Part shown: piece after piece, positions 43,560 through 55,046 of the stretch | Position numbering within the stretch: the stretch's first letter is position 1 | Layout: each line of letters starts with the position of its first letter | NCBI RefSeq assembly: GCF_907164915.1 | Contig: NC_061864.1 | Coordinates: 9,555,889 to 9,619,888, forward strand | Source of the DNA: Impatiens glandulifera | Taxonomy: Eukaryota > Streptophyta > Magnoliopsida > Ericales > Balsaminaceae | DNA length: 64,000 nt | Direction of reading: 5' to 3' | Program-made: the position numbers and the translations under genes | Notes under the pieces: model-generated | Told to the model about the DNA's origin: nothing | What the model saw: the letters and a program-made list of their open reading frames with translations, nothing else | The model's database searches: none

Positions 43560-46185
43560 ATAATAAATGTGTTATAAACTAAAATTTAGTTTGGGTTACC
43601 CAAACCATATTATTCATTAATATGAGTTGGATAATGGGTTGACCAAATTTAATTTAAGTTGAATATGGGTTGGGTAATATGGGTTGAGTTTACCCATTTG
43701 CACACCCCTCGTCATGGTACCTCGAACACTTCACAAGATGAAAAATTGTCAATTTAGAATTTCTTCGACATGTTGAACCTCAACTTACTCAATTTCTCCT
43801 CTTTTGGGAAGCATAATGTTTATCCCATCATATATAATACATGTGCAACATATATCTATAAGAATGGATGATGACTCAAAATGAGTTTTGTTTTTTTGAA
43901 AGAGCGAAACTATTCCATAGATTCACATTTATATAAAGTTTGCAAGACTACGGTGAGATTTCTTAATAGTCATGACAATAATTTCTTGTTCAAAATGGAT
44001 TAATGTGAAAATAACCGCACAAAACAACTCAAACTCACAAACAAGAGAAAACTCAAAAAAGAAGACAAAGCTCTCTGCAAGTCGATTGCTCACCGCTCTA
44101 ATAGACCAAGTTTGACAGAGATCTTAGTGATCTATCATATATAATTAACTACGATTTGAATCTTGTAAACTTCTCTTTTACTCTTCGCTTTTTGTTTTTC
44201 AATCTTGTTGTGTGTGTATATGTTAAAGAAGATTGTCACCTCCTCAATAATAAATTAAAATTTACATCTTTGTGAAAAGCATCTATGTTTCTCTAATAGC
44301 TAGACTTTTTTGTGCATTTGTATAATACATGACTTGTTCACTTTCTCTTTTGAACCTAAATGAACTCTGATGAGTTTGGTTCTTTGTGATTTGGTTGATG
44401 TATTTGTGATCCCTCTAATTATTAGGACGTCTTTTCTATCCGCCCCAACAATGATCTGATTAATGTAATAACCTCACCCATCTTGACTCTCCCCAAATCA
44501 TTAAGATCAAGTTTTATTAGTTTATTTTTAATTATTTTAATCTCTTTACTCAATATTGGTAATTAATTCAATATTGGTAATTAATTTGTAGTTTACTTTT
44601 ATTATTTTTTTAATCGAATCAACTATTAGTTATTTTATAAAATCCCGGTAATTTATTAACATTCATACCTAAACTTAATTCAACTATATTTAATATATAC
44701 ATGTTCGTCAGGCTATTGTGCATTATTAGAAAAACTTACAAAAGGGAATTCTATAAAATACTTAAAGATGTTAATTATAATATGTACCCAACGCAAAAAA
44801 ACCATTTAACATTGATATTGTTCCCTTCGCTATAAATCTAATGGAGTCGTGGACCCTTTAACTACGGTTTTTCATCCGGTCTTTAAAACAGTACTTGATC
44901 TTGTCGCTAAAACAATTAACCGGATCAAGGGAAGATTTATGTCCACAACATTCTTGATCATTTAAAAAAATTTAATGATGGTGCTAGAGCTTGTTGTTAT
45001 AAGTCATTAGTGACAACGATAAACTGAAGTCAAAAGCAAATTAATAGCGACTTGCTGCACGATGTGAAATAGTCTTGAACGATAGTTTGCTCACAAAATT
45101 GTAATAATTTTTAATAGTTACTCTAAGCCTTATTTAGCTAAATGGTACTAAAGTTTAAGAACTCATATTTGCAAGGTCATGAGTACTATTGATTGTGTCT
45201 TCTTCTTTTTTAAACAAAAAGTAAAGAAATTCAATAGTTTATATTTATGAACAACATTACACTTTTAGAAACTGTAAAAAAAATGATTATTTTTTCTTTA
45301 GTTATACAATTTTAATAGAAAAATAAATTACATCACACTTGGAAGGAATTACAATTCACAATGAATGAGATGCATGTTTGAATGCTTACTTTAAAGTGGT
45401 ATAAAAACGACTACTCTAAATTTAGAAATGAGTATGTCTGTTGTTTTAAAATTATTTCCATTTTATGCATATTTGTAATTTATCTAACACTCGACATATA
45501 ACAATTATTATTACATACACTAGCTACTATGTGTACACATATGCATTTAGGTAGCTTCATATATTAATTACTTATGTTAAAAGTTTGTCTTATTTTGATC
45601 AATTTAATATTAAAATAGAGACCAATCTTGTGTGTGTAAAAGTGTGGTGCACATTGTCATTTACTCATTTATGGATCTTAAAAGAATTCAACCTACAACT
45701 TAGTTTTTAGTAAGTTATGCATTTTCCAAAACAATTTCAAAATTTAAGTTTGATTTTATAAAGATAACAATTAAAAATAAAGACTGTAAGATAACAAATT
45801 AATATACATATATATAGTTTTGTGCTTGTGCATTTGTCATTGTTAACACCAAAAATTAGGTTACCCAATCTTGTTCTCCTTCCTCAAAATAGTAAATTTA
45901 ACAGAATTATCCAGAACTAATACCAACTTGCCCGACTTCCTTGAGCACTCCTTTCGAAGAAGACACAAACCCTAAACACGCATTTAAATTCTAAAAACAA
46001 ATTAGTGTAACATTAATTGATTTATTTAGTCGTGGTGCTTGTTAATTAATAAAAATCAATCTAACCTCACAAATAAAATAAACCCTATAGAAAATATGCA
46101 ACATTTATGAAGTAATTTAATAGGCACCAAAATTGCTGCTTAATTACAAGCATGCGTAGACTAAGTGACATAAGCAATTAATTTA
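43560..46185. other. Intergenic DNA, mostly unrecognised
   Basis: At 43590-43715 words such as TTGGGTTACCCAAACC, ATGGGTTGGGTAATATGGG and CCCATTTGCACACCCCT are typical edges of dispersed plant repeats, possibly the outer end of the element that carries the CACGTTT array. Beyond this no gene is seen. Confidence 0.45.
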
Positions 46186-46188
46186 ACT

Positions 46189-46348
46189 AGCATTTAGCCC
46201 GTGCATTTGCACGATTATTAATATAAAAATCGTGAAAAAAAATTACGGATAACATTTTTTATTTTATTTTTAACCGTTTTAAGTTTATGGGTGGGTCAAC
46301 CCACAATCCGACCCAAGTATCCATTTACTCAACACCTATATAGATTAG
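46189..46348 (+). repeat. Left part of a dispersed repeat split by the MULE
   Basis: Begins CTAGCATTTAGCCCGTGCATTTGCACG and contains GGGTCAACCCACAATCCGACCCAAGTATCC in parts. It continues on the other side of the MULE at 55188. A second copy of the family lies at 56024-56508 and shows the uninterrupted arrangement. Confidence 0.75.
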
Positions 46349-46479
46349 GAGGAATGATAAAGCCAACGAATGGCTAGCGAAAGCAAGGCCACGAATCCTA
46401 CGTGGCCTTGCCAGCTAGGAGAGAGAAAGAAAAAAAAAAAAAAAAAAAAAAAAAATTAAAACGTTTCTGCTCCTCTTTC
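46349..46479 (+). repeat. Left TIR of the MULE
   Basis: Contains TAGCGAAAGCAAGGCCACG and GCCTTGCCAGCTAGGAGAGA, a long A run, and ends ACGTTTCTGCTCCTCTTTC. The segment GCAAGGCCACG-7 nt-CGTGGCCTTGC is itself a perfect 11-bp hairpin inside the TIR. The TIR also serves as promoter-proximal sequence for the transposase gene. Confidence 0.9.
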
Positions 46480-46617
46480 ACCCAATAGGGTTTCATATTT
46501 CTGCATTTCTTTCTCTCTCTGAAAAACTTCATTTATTTCTCTTCTCCAGCTCCGGCAGCATTTATTTCTCTTCTCCGGCTGCATTTATTTCTTTTCCACG
46601 GCTGCATTTACTTCTCA

Positions 46618-49544
46618 ATGGTATCCTTTTTAAGGATCTTTATTATTTTTTTAATAGATCCAGAGTTTAGATTTTATAGATCTAGGGTTTAGATTTTACA
46701 GATCTAGGGTTTTACATTTTACAGATGTATATATGGGATTTAAACGGTTTGAATTTTCAGGATACAGAAGCACCAAACTTGCACAACCCAGTAGATGAAG
46801 AACTTAACCTGAACAGATCCACCCCCGTTGAACCCCAAAGGTACCCTGAACAGATCTAGTGGTTTCGGGACAAGAAAGGGTCCTTCCTTGTCCCGAAATG
46901 GTTGGTTTCGGGACAAGAAAGGGTCCTTCCTTGTCCCGAAATGTGTGGTGTCTTGTAAGAAAATGCTGTGTTTTGGGTAAAAAAATTTTGTGTTTCGGGA
47001 CCCGAAATGAGTCGTTTCGGGACAAGAAAGGGTCAAAATCAACCATTTCGGGACAAACATTGTTTTGTTTCGGGACCCGAAATAGGTCGTTTCGGGACAA
47101 CATGGTGGTTTCGGGACCCGAAAGGTGGTTTCGGGACCCGAAACGGGTGGTTTCGGGACCCTAAACGGGTGGTTTCGGGACCCTAAACGGGTGGTTTCGG
47201 GACCCGAAACTGGTGGTTTCGGGACCCGAAAGGTGGTTTCGGGACCCGAAACGAGTTGTTTCGGGACCCGAAATGGGTGTTTTATGGACTTTTGCTTACG
47301 GTTTCACATAATTTTTGCAGTCACATTCCTAGTGTTGGAATGACATTTTCCTCCGAAGAACAACTTCTTGAATTCTACACATCATATGCCCACTTAACGG
47401 GATTCGGCATTACCAAATTAGGGAGCAAAAATGTAGGTGGTAAGAGGAAATATTTCAGCGTTGGTTGTGCCAAGAGTTTTATGAAAGAATCGAAGGCAAA
47501 AAATAAGTTTCATCAGCCTAGACCAATAACGAAGACAGATTGTAAAGCAAAGATTAATGTTGTTGTTCGAAATGAAGGGGAATATGTGATAACAAGTATT
47601 TCTCTTGAGCACAACCATACATTAAGCCCAAAGAGAATACGTCATGTTAGATCCTACAAAGTGATTGACGGAAATGTAAAAAGAAGATTGGATACAAACG
47701 ATGAAGCTGGAATAACTGTGGCCAAAACATTTCAATCACTTGTAGTTGAAGCTGGAGGGTATGAAAACATGTCTTTCGATGAGAGGACATGTAGAAATTA
47801 CGTTACAGAAGCACGACGGTTGAGGTTAGGGATTGGGGATGCTGAAGCACTCACTAATTATTTCTTAAGAATGCAAACCAGGAACTCAAACTTCTTCTAC
47901 CTTATTGATTTGGACGAGGAATCCCGAATTAAAAACGTGTTTTGGGCAGATGGTAGGTGCAGGGCTGCCTTTGAAGATTTTCATGACGTTATCTCTTTCG
48001 ATACAACCTATTTGACAAATCGCTATGACATGCCTTTCGCTCCGTTTGTTGGTGTTAATCATCATGGTCAATCCATTTTGCTTGGATGTGGATTATTGTC
48101 AAGTGAGGATTCAAATTCTTTCACTTGGTTGTTTAGAACTTGGTTGGAATGTATGCATGATAGACCTCCAAATGCCATAATCACAGACCAATGTCGATCC
48201 ATGGCGATTGCAATTGAGAAGGTATTTCCTAAAACTCATCATCGATTTTGTTTGTGGCATATAATGAAGAAACTTCCTATAAAACTTGGAAGCCATACTG
48301 AATATCATCTAATAAAGAAGAGGCTGAAAAACATAGTATACAATTCCATAAATATTCAACAATGTGAAGAGGATTGGAATAGATTAATTGAAGATTATCA
48401 GTTGGAAGATAATGTTTGGTTGAAATCTTTGTATTTGGAAAGATCTAAATGGATACCTGTTTATGTCAAAGGACAATTTTGGGCCGGCATGTCAACATCT
48501 CAACGGAGTGAAAGTATGAACGCATTCTTTGATGACTACGTGCAGTCCAAAACATCTCTCAAACAATTCGTCGAGCAATATGATAGGGCTCTGTTGCGAA
48601 ATATCGAGAGAGAAAAGAAATTGGATTTCAAATCTTTTAATTCTTTGATACCAACTGTAAGTGGATTTGCCTTTGAAAGACAATACCAAACCTTCTACAC
48701 TCCTGATATATTTAGATTGGTTCAAGAAGAAGTTAGAGGTTTGATGTTGTGCGACATCTCAGTCATTGAAGAGGAAGGGTCAGTTAGTATATTTAGAGTT
48801 GAGGAAATCATTCTGGGGGTTAATGGAGAACATGTAAGAGATGTTTCTTACAAAGTACATTACACAGAAAATGATTGCAATGTGAAATGTCAATGTCGAT
48901 TGTTTGAGTTCAGAGGTGTTTTGTGTAGGCATATCATGGCTGTATTGAAAAAAATGAGGGTGAATGAGGTACCAATGCATTATATAATGGACCGGTGGCG
49001 TAAAGATATTAAGCGTGGGTATCAAAATATCACCAACATTTATGATTCAGATATGTCTGTTGAAGAAAAAAAACGTCACAATAGTCTAACTCGATTGATG
49101 CAAGAGGTTCAACAAGTTGGAGTAAAATCTGAAGTCAGCTGTTCTTTTTGGATGAACGGAATAAAAGGCTTGATGGAACAGTTTCTGTCACTTAATCATG
49201 GAAGCCATACTGAAGCATCTAAAGACCAAAGCACAGAAGCATCTCCATCTCCATCTCCATTTCAATCTCCAGCTACATCCATTTTGATACACTCTCCTAA
49301 CAAAGTTAGAAGTCGAGGACGACCACCAACAAAGAGGAAACAATCCTTAATTGAAAAAATCCCCAAGACTTCGAGATCAAAAAAGAAGAGAAATACGGCC
49401 ACAACATCTACAGTTTTGGATTCAACACAACAACAACAGCAATGGAATGATCCACTTTCAACTCAATTATCCTTTACATCACTTTTGTCCTCTCAAGTAT
49501 ATGTCGAAGATAATGCGTGTGGGGATAACATTCAACGAAGATAG
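46618..49544 (+). CDS. FAR1/MULE-type transposase, 768 aa, 3 exons
   Basis: Coding exons 46618-46620 (ATG only), 46761-46840 and 47321-49544; all phases agree and the sum is 2307 nt. Exon 2 gives DTEAPNLHNPVDEELNL...PVEPQ and joins in frame to SHIPSVGMTFSSEEQLLEFY, the usual start of FAR1/FRS proteins. The FAR1 zinc-binding DNA-binding domain spans about 37-128 (C77, C102, HNH at the end). The MULE transposase domain lies at about 250-430, with likely catalytic D255 (ISFDTTY), D317 (IITDQ) and E425 (SQRSESMN). A SWIM zinc finger follows at about 547-565 (CNVKCQC...CRH). The tail has an AT-hook-like RGRPPTKRK and a basic NLS. Intron 1 starts GTATCCTTT, the U12-type donor consensus. Intron 2 contains palindrome array 1. 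Confidence 0.92.
46655..46730 (+). repeat. Short tandem repeat in transposase intron 1
   Basis: Three imperfect copies of an AGATCTAGGGTTTAGATTTTAC-type unit (in two overlapping halves). The AGGGTTT core is telomere-box-like. Confidence 0.6.
46860..47280 (+). repeat. Palindromic minisatellite array 1 (transposase intron 2)
   Basis: Tandem units of the palindrome TTTCGGGACCCGAAA separated by GGGTGG, GGTGG or similar, period about 19-21 bp, GC-rich against an AT-rich background. The left part has larger hairpins TTTCGGGACAAG-12 nt-CTTGTCCCGAAA (46863-46898 and 46906-46941). The whole array lies within intron 2 (46841-47320). Confidence 0.93.
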
Positions 49545-49657
49545 TATTTATTTGATAATGAAGAGAGTACTTATTTGATAATGTTGTTGTCACTTTGAAT
49601 ATTTTTACTTTTTTATCATATCTTTAACGAAGATAGTACTTATTTGATAATGTTTTT

Positions 49658-50062
49658 ATCCCGAAACCACACGTTTCTTGTCCCGAAACAACTTTTCGGG
49701 TCCCGAAATCATCCATTTCGGGTCCCGAAATCATCCATTTCGGGTCCCGAAACCATCCATTTCGGGTCCCGAAACCACCTTTCGGGTCCCGAAACAACTT
49801 TTCGGGTCCCGAAATCATCCATTTCGGGTCCCGAAACCATCCATTTCGGGTCCCGAAACCACCTTTCGGGTCCCGAAACCACCTTTCGGGTCCCGAAACA
49901 ACTTTTCGGGTCCCGAAATCATCCATTTCGGGTCCCGAAACCATCCATTTCAGGTCCCGAAACCACCTTTCGGGTCCCGAAACCACCTTTCGGGTCCCGA
50001 AACAACCAGTTTCGGGTCCCGAAACCATCCATTTCGGGTCCCGAAACCATCCATTTATACTA
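49658..50062 (+). repeat. Palindromic minisatellite array 2 (between the two 3' ends)
   Basis: Units TTTCGGGTCCCGAAA separated by CCACC, CAAC or TCATCCA-type spacers, filling the gap between the convergent transposase (stop 49544) and peptidase (stop 50405) genes. Confidence 0.93.
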
Positions 50063-50395
50063 TTTTTGTCCCGAAATGGCATTTTCAACTCATATTATAC
50101 TTGTTTTATTGTCACGAAATGACATTTTCAACTCATATTATACTATTTTTGTCCCGAAATGGCATTTTCAACTCATATTATACTTGTTTTATTGTCACGA
50201 AATGACATTTTCAACTCATATTATACTATTTTTGTCCCGAAATGGCATTTTCAACTCATATTATACTTGTTTCTTGTTTTTTAACTCATACTATAATTGA
50301 AGACTATAATTGAAGACTATAATTGAAGACTATAATTGAAGACTAGAAAATAATTGAAGACTAGAAAATAATTGAAGACTAGAAAATAATTGAAT
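50058..50395 (+). repeat. Higher-order repeats next to array 2
   Basis: Alternating ~40-bp units (TTTTTGTCCCGAAATGGCAT and TTATTGTCACGAAATGACAT, each followed by TTTCAACTCATATTATAC) up to about 50270, then ATTGAAGACTATA and ATTGAAGACTAGAAAATA units to 50395. They probably lie in the peptidase 3' UTR. Confidence 0.8.
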
Positions 50396-50404
50396 ACAAA
50401 AAAT

Positions 50405-53400
50405 TTATACTTGGCTTATAATTGGTTGAAACAACCTATATGTATCAGGACAATCTTCTTTTAAAATTTCCACATACTTCATGAAGAGGTTCCTCAGATT
50501 TCGGTTCAAACTTGAACGGATGATCATTGCGGTGTATTTGGCTCGCAAAGCTTCAATGATTCCCTTTGCCTAAGAAAATGATAATTCACCGGTTATTTAT
50601 TAAAGATTTGTGAAACAAATAAAATGTGAAAATATTTAACTTACATTTTTTTGGCTTATAGCACATTCCCAATCTGCATTGCCAATGTAAGTATGAATAT
50701 GTCTCATGCAGTATATTCCGCAATCCGTTTTATTTGAACTGTCTTGCCAATGTAAATTTAAAACATTGACCGGGAATTGGGCAATTTGGGTTGAGATCTC
50801 TTGGTCGATAGTATTGAAGTACTCCACAACGTTTTCAACCTGTTTTACAAAAGAAGTTAATAAACATAAACACTTTAACATACATTATGTGTAAAAAACA
50901 CTTCAACAATACCAGTTTCCGAACTGTAACATATTTATGTTCCCATTCTATATCTGGGTCGAGTGGTAGATTGTCGAGGACTTCAATTACTTTCTTCGCA
51001 ATGTTGATGACAACAACATAATAATGACTTTCGTATAAAATTGGGAAAAATATCTGCAAAATTATGACCATGAATCAGATGACATATATGAGCAAGAATA
51101 AGTATTTAATATAAGCATATTGAACTTACCAGATTAGTAGTTTTCATGTCTTCGGGTGTTATTTGGAAAATTCTCATTTCTTCAATCAGTCTTTCAATAA
51201 AAAGCTCTTTCGTTCTCCAAAAGTCCTGCAAAGACAACATGACAATAAGACAATTGGTTTATACAATAATGAAAGATATAGAGACTTACCGTAAGGACTG
51301 TTGAAAAAACGATTTTCGCTTCGGAGCCCATTTTGCAGTGCAGTGTCATAACGTTTGCCCAAGCATCAATAATACCACTTTCAACATGGCATCTACTTTT
51401 CATCGATTGAAATTGCTCTATGTTGATATTGGTATTCTCGGATACAAACACTACTTCCTTCCTGAAACCACATAAAGAAGAAATGAAGTTAAAAAAAAAC
51501 AAATTTGGGTCCCGTAACCACCCGTTTCGGGTCCCGAAACCACCTGTTTCGGGTCCCGAAACCACCTGTTTCGGGTCCCGAAACCACCTTTCGGGTCCCG
51601 AAACCATCCATTTCGGGTCCCGAAACCACCTTTCGGGTCCCGAAACCACCCGTTTCGGGTCCCGAAACCACCTTTCGGGTCCCGAAACAACCAGTTTCGG
51701 GTCCCGAAACCAACCGTTTCGGGTCCCGAAACCACCTTTCGGGACCCTAAATTCAGCCAAACACATAAAGAATATTGACAAAAACAAATGAACTAAGAAA
51801 GATTGATTTACCTCGCATCCTCATCAGCTTTATTGTCAAAAACCATTGCCAAAACGATCTCATCCTTGTCACTTAAACGGACAAAATTGAAGAAATTTTT
51901 ATATCTTTTTCTGTTCTCTTTCAAATATTGACATTGAAGGCGTGGTGGAATTTTCGTGACTTCTTGGGGATTTTTTTTAGGTTTTTTGATGACAAATTTG
52001 TTTCCTTTGAACACCGATATAGGAACTTCTTCACCACCCTCTTTTTGAACCTGCAATTCATATCCTGCATCCCGATGAATTTGGGCAGACTCGAAGTTCT
52101 TTGGCTTGTCCTGCGTCATATATGGAGATTTAAGGTTTGCTGGAACTTTCATTTGTCGCACGGGATTTTTCCTTCTTTTTCTTGGAGGCACCTCTTTTCC
52201 ATCGTCATCTGTGTGATTCCCCTCAACATTTTCAGCAGCAGGCTCCTTGTCATCTGTGTGATTCCCCTCAACATTTTCAGCAGCAGGCTCCTTGTCACCG
52301 GCCTCATCAAGACCCACCTCCTTGTCAGCGGCCTCATCAAGACCACCGTCATTTTGAGCAGGCTCCTTGTCACCGGCCTCATCAAGACCCACCTCCTCGT
52401 CATCTTTGTCACATTGTGTTTCAGAAGGTGCTTCATCCTTGAAGTATTTATGCATGGCATCCCTGAAAAGTTTATTCTTGTCCATTGCTCTGTAAATGAT
52501 GTGCATGGCGTTGTCATACAATGGTGTTGCATCCCAGCCTGAACTTAAACATTCCATTTTTCTCATCGCTTTTTCAAGCATCACTGTACATTTCGTAACG
52601 CACACCAAATTCTCTGTAAATGTAATTCCGACCTCATCCGGAGCTGTGTTCAGAGGAGGTGACCTATTCCTAGGTTCTGTTGCTGCTGCCGCCGCCTCCT
52701 TTGGGGTCTGAGACACCCCATCAATATCACCCTCCTCGTTCTCCTCCTCGTCGTTCTCTCTGAAATCATTATCCTCGTCGTCGCTCTCATCCCACATCCC
52801 GGGTAGTGGAATGCGTCCCAGAACGCTTCCACGTCCGAATCCTCCATTATCCAACTCTGTATCCAGCCTAAACTTCAACGTTGTGTCATTCCAACATGAC
52901 AGTATAGGAAATCGTCGCTCAGTAACTCCTCCCAGTACAGGGTTGCTCACCCTATACACGTAGCATAGCTGAAAACATACATATGTTAAAACTAAATATT
53001 TTTGAAAACATGAAAATGAATGAGTGATAACTTACGATAAAGAACGTATGTGGTCCTTGGAAATGTCGTTTTTCATTCTGCTTCACCTTTGCGCATGATT
53101 GAACTAATCCTTCAAGTACAAATTTGCACCAATTGAACTTCTTGATATTGTCAACATCTGAAATAGATTTCAGAATTCTATACCTGCAAATGAAAAAAAC
53201 ATATTTGAGGATTATTTAACAATACAAATTTGTTGTCAGGCAATTGAAAATAATACAAATGAGATATACCTGGATAGGTTACCTAGGTGATCACACCAGA
53301 GAAAGCAACTGACAACATATAATACGAAGTCTATCTTGAAATTGTTGTCAGCAGCTTTGTTCTCAATGATTTTGATCGGCATAGCAGTCGCTAAAGGAGC

Positions 53401-54896
53401 GCCATTATCGGGGTTACCCCATCGAGTCCTAAATGCCCTCAACTTGTCATCAATCTCGTTATTCTGATATTCTAAAATATCCAGCTCCCCTCTGGGGAGA
53501 CCCAATACCATATGAACATCCTCTTCTTCGATTTTCACTTCCTCGCCATTCTCTAGGGTGAATGAACATTTATTGCAGTCAAACTTTCTGACTAGATAAC
53601 GAGAGATTTCCCCGGGGCATTTTGAAAGCGATAATGAAAGTAGAGCGCCAAAGCCTATTGACTTCACAGCATCTTTTTGTTCCTTAGACAGCATTTGAAG
53701 AAGATTGAAAAGGCCACTAGACGATGTCCTAGTTAAAAATAAGTTGTGGGGGGCTGCTTTGGGAGCTGTTGCTCTAGGGGATTTTGGAACTGATTTGGGA
53801 GCTGCATTGGGAGCTGTTGCTCTAGGGGATTTGGGAACTGGTTTGGAAGCTGCTTTGGGAGCTGGATTGGGAGCTGATTCTTGGACAATAGTTTTACGTT
53901 TATTTGCCCTACAACAACAAATTATAAACATTTAAAAGCCATGAAGCAAATAATCACTTAAATGAAGCAATTCGGGTCCCGAAACCACCCGTTTCGGGTC
54001 CCGAAACCACCTTTCGGGTCCCGAAACCACCCGTTTCGGGTCCCGAAACCACCCGTTTCGGGTCCCGAAACCACCCGTTTCGGGTCCCGAAACCACCTTT
54101 CGGGTCCCGAAACCATCCGTTTCGGGTCCCGAAACACACTTTCGGGACCCTAAATTCAGCCAAACATTAATTAATCCTACTTTCGGGTCCCGAAACCATC
54201 CGTTTCGGGTCCCGAAACACACTTTCGGGACCCTAAATTCAGCCAAACATTAAGTAATCCTACTTTCGGGTCCCGAAACCATCCATTTCGGGTCCCGAAA
54301 CACACTTTCGGGACCCTAAATTCAGCCAAACTTTAAGTAATCCCACTTTCAGGTCCAGAAACAGCCTATTTCGGGTCCCGAAACCACACTTTCGGGACCC
54401 TAAATTCAGCCAAACATGAAGTTATCCCAATTTCGGGACCCATAACAGCCTATTTCGGGTCCCGAAATCACACTTTCGGGACCCTAAATTCAGCCAAACA
54501 TGAAGTTATCCCACTTTCGGGACCCATAACAGCCTATTTCGGGTCCCTAAATTCAGCAAATACCCAAAAAATTTAGTTTTGGCTAACCATAATACAACCA
54601 TACACAATTAAATCAGACTTTCGGGTAAAGAAAACTTTGTTTCGAGAACCATAATGCAGCAATACCCTAACCCTAAACTCTGAAACCCTAACCCTAACTG
54701 CAAAACCCTGACCCTAACCGCAAAACGCTAACCCTACGATTCTAAAATAGAAGATGTCTTATTTACCTTGTCCTTGGAGATCTTGGGGCCTTGCATGGAG
54801 ATTTACCTGAAACACCAGCCTGAAAAGAAAATATTTCGAAATGAACACGAAGGCGGACGAATCTGAAATATTAAAGAATGAGAAGTGTCTTACCAT
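50405..54896 (-). CDS. ULP1-like (C48 family) cysteine peptidase carried by the MULE, 922 aa, 10 exons
   Basis: Coding exons: 54894-54896 (ATG only), 54767-54819, 53270-53908, 53036-53183, 51812-52968, 51290-51461, 51130-51225, 50913-51053, 50645-50839, 50405-50569. They sum to 2769 nt with all phases matching and no stop. The catalytic set of SUMO-type peptidases is present: H766 (SHYYVVVIN), D783 (VLDNL), Q835 (HWQ) and C843 (TDCGIYCMRH). The N-terminal part has Lys/Pro/Ala-rich repeats (PKSPRATAP), then a domain like those preceding ULP domains in plant transposon proteins (KCPGEISRYLVRKFDCNKC, DVHMVLGLPRGEL). The middle exon has acidic repeats (DKEPAAENVEGNHTD twice) and a basic NLS (PPRKRRKNP). 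Likely activity is removal of SUMO or a similar modifier, by family. Introns 2 and 5 contain the palindrome arrays. Confidence 0.9.
51506..51752 (-). repeat. Palindromic minisatellite array 3 (peptidase intron 5)
   Basis: Tandem TTTCGGGTCCCGAAA units with CCACC, CCATCCA or CAACC spacers, entirely inside the intron 51462-51811. On the peptidase coding strand it reads GGTGGTTTCGGGACCC, the same orientation relative to its gene as array 1. Confidence 0.93.
53971..54556 (-). repeat. Palindromic minisatellite array 4 (peptidase intron 2)
   Basis: The right part (53971-54130) has simple 20-bp units. From about 54120 to 54550 a larger unit of about 70-80 bp recurs: palindrome pair, then CACACTTTCGGGACCCTAAA and TTCAGCCAAACAT. 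All inside intron 53909-54766. Confidence 0.9.
54658..54740 (-). repeat. Telomere-like CCCTAA repeats in peptidase intron 2
   Basis: Several CCCTAACCCTAA and ACCCTAAA words with CGCAAAAC interruptions, close to the donor of coding exon 2. They correspond to the plant telomere unit and to the telo-box AAACCCTAA. A shorter version is at 60790-60806 in the non-autonomous element, so it is an ancestral part of the gene's intron. Confidence 0.75.
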
Positions 54897-55046
54897 TTTC
54901 GAGCGAGCGAAAGAAGAAAGTAGAAGTCGGGATGCCGGAGTGATAAATCGCCAGAGAAGTCGGGATGCCGGAGTGATAAATCGCCAGATAAGTCGGGATG
55001 CCGGATGTGATAAATTAAAAGAAGAAAGAGAGGGAAGAAGAAAGAA

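Noticed and set aside
47256..47320. Upstream extension of the large transposase frame (MFRDPKWVFYG...)
   Set aside because: These codons are the end of intron 2 and its palindrome array. The acceptor TTTTTGCAG at 47320 and the matching phase of exon 2 give a better start.
49644..50300. Long ORFs reading VSGPETTRFGSRNHP-type repeats (also near 51420-51735, 53954-54246, 59606-59971)
   Set aside because: They are translations of the 15-bp palindromic minisatellite, open on both strands because the unit is self-complementary. The arrays lie in introns or intergenic DNA.
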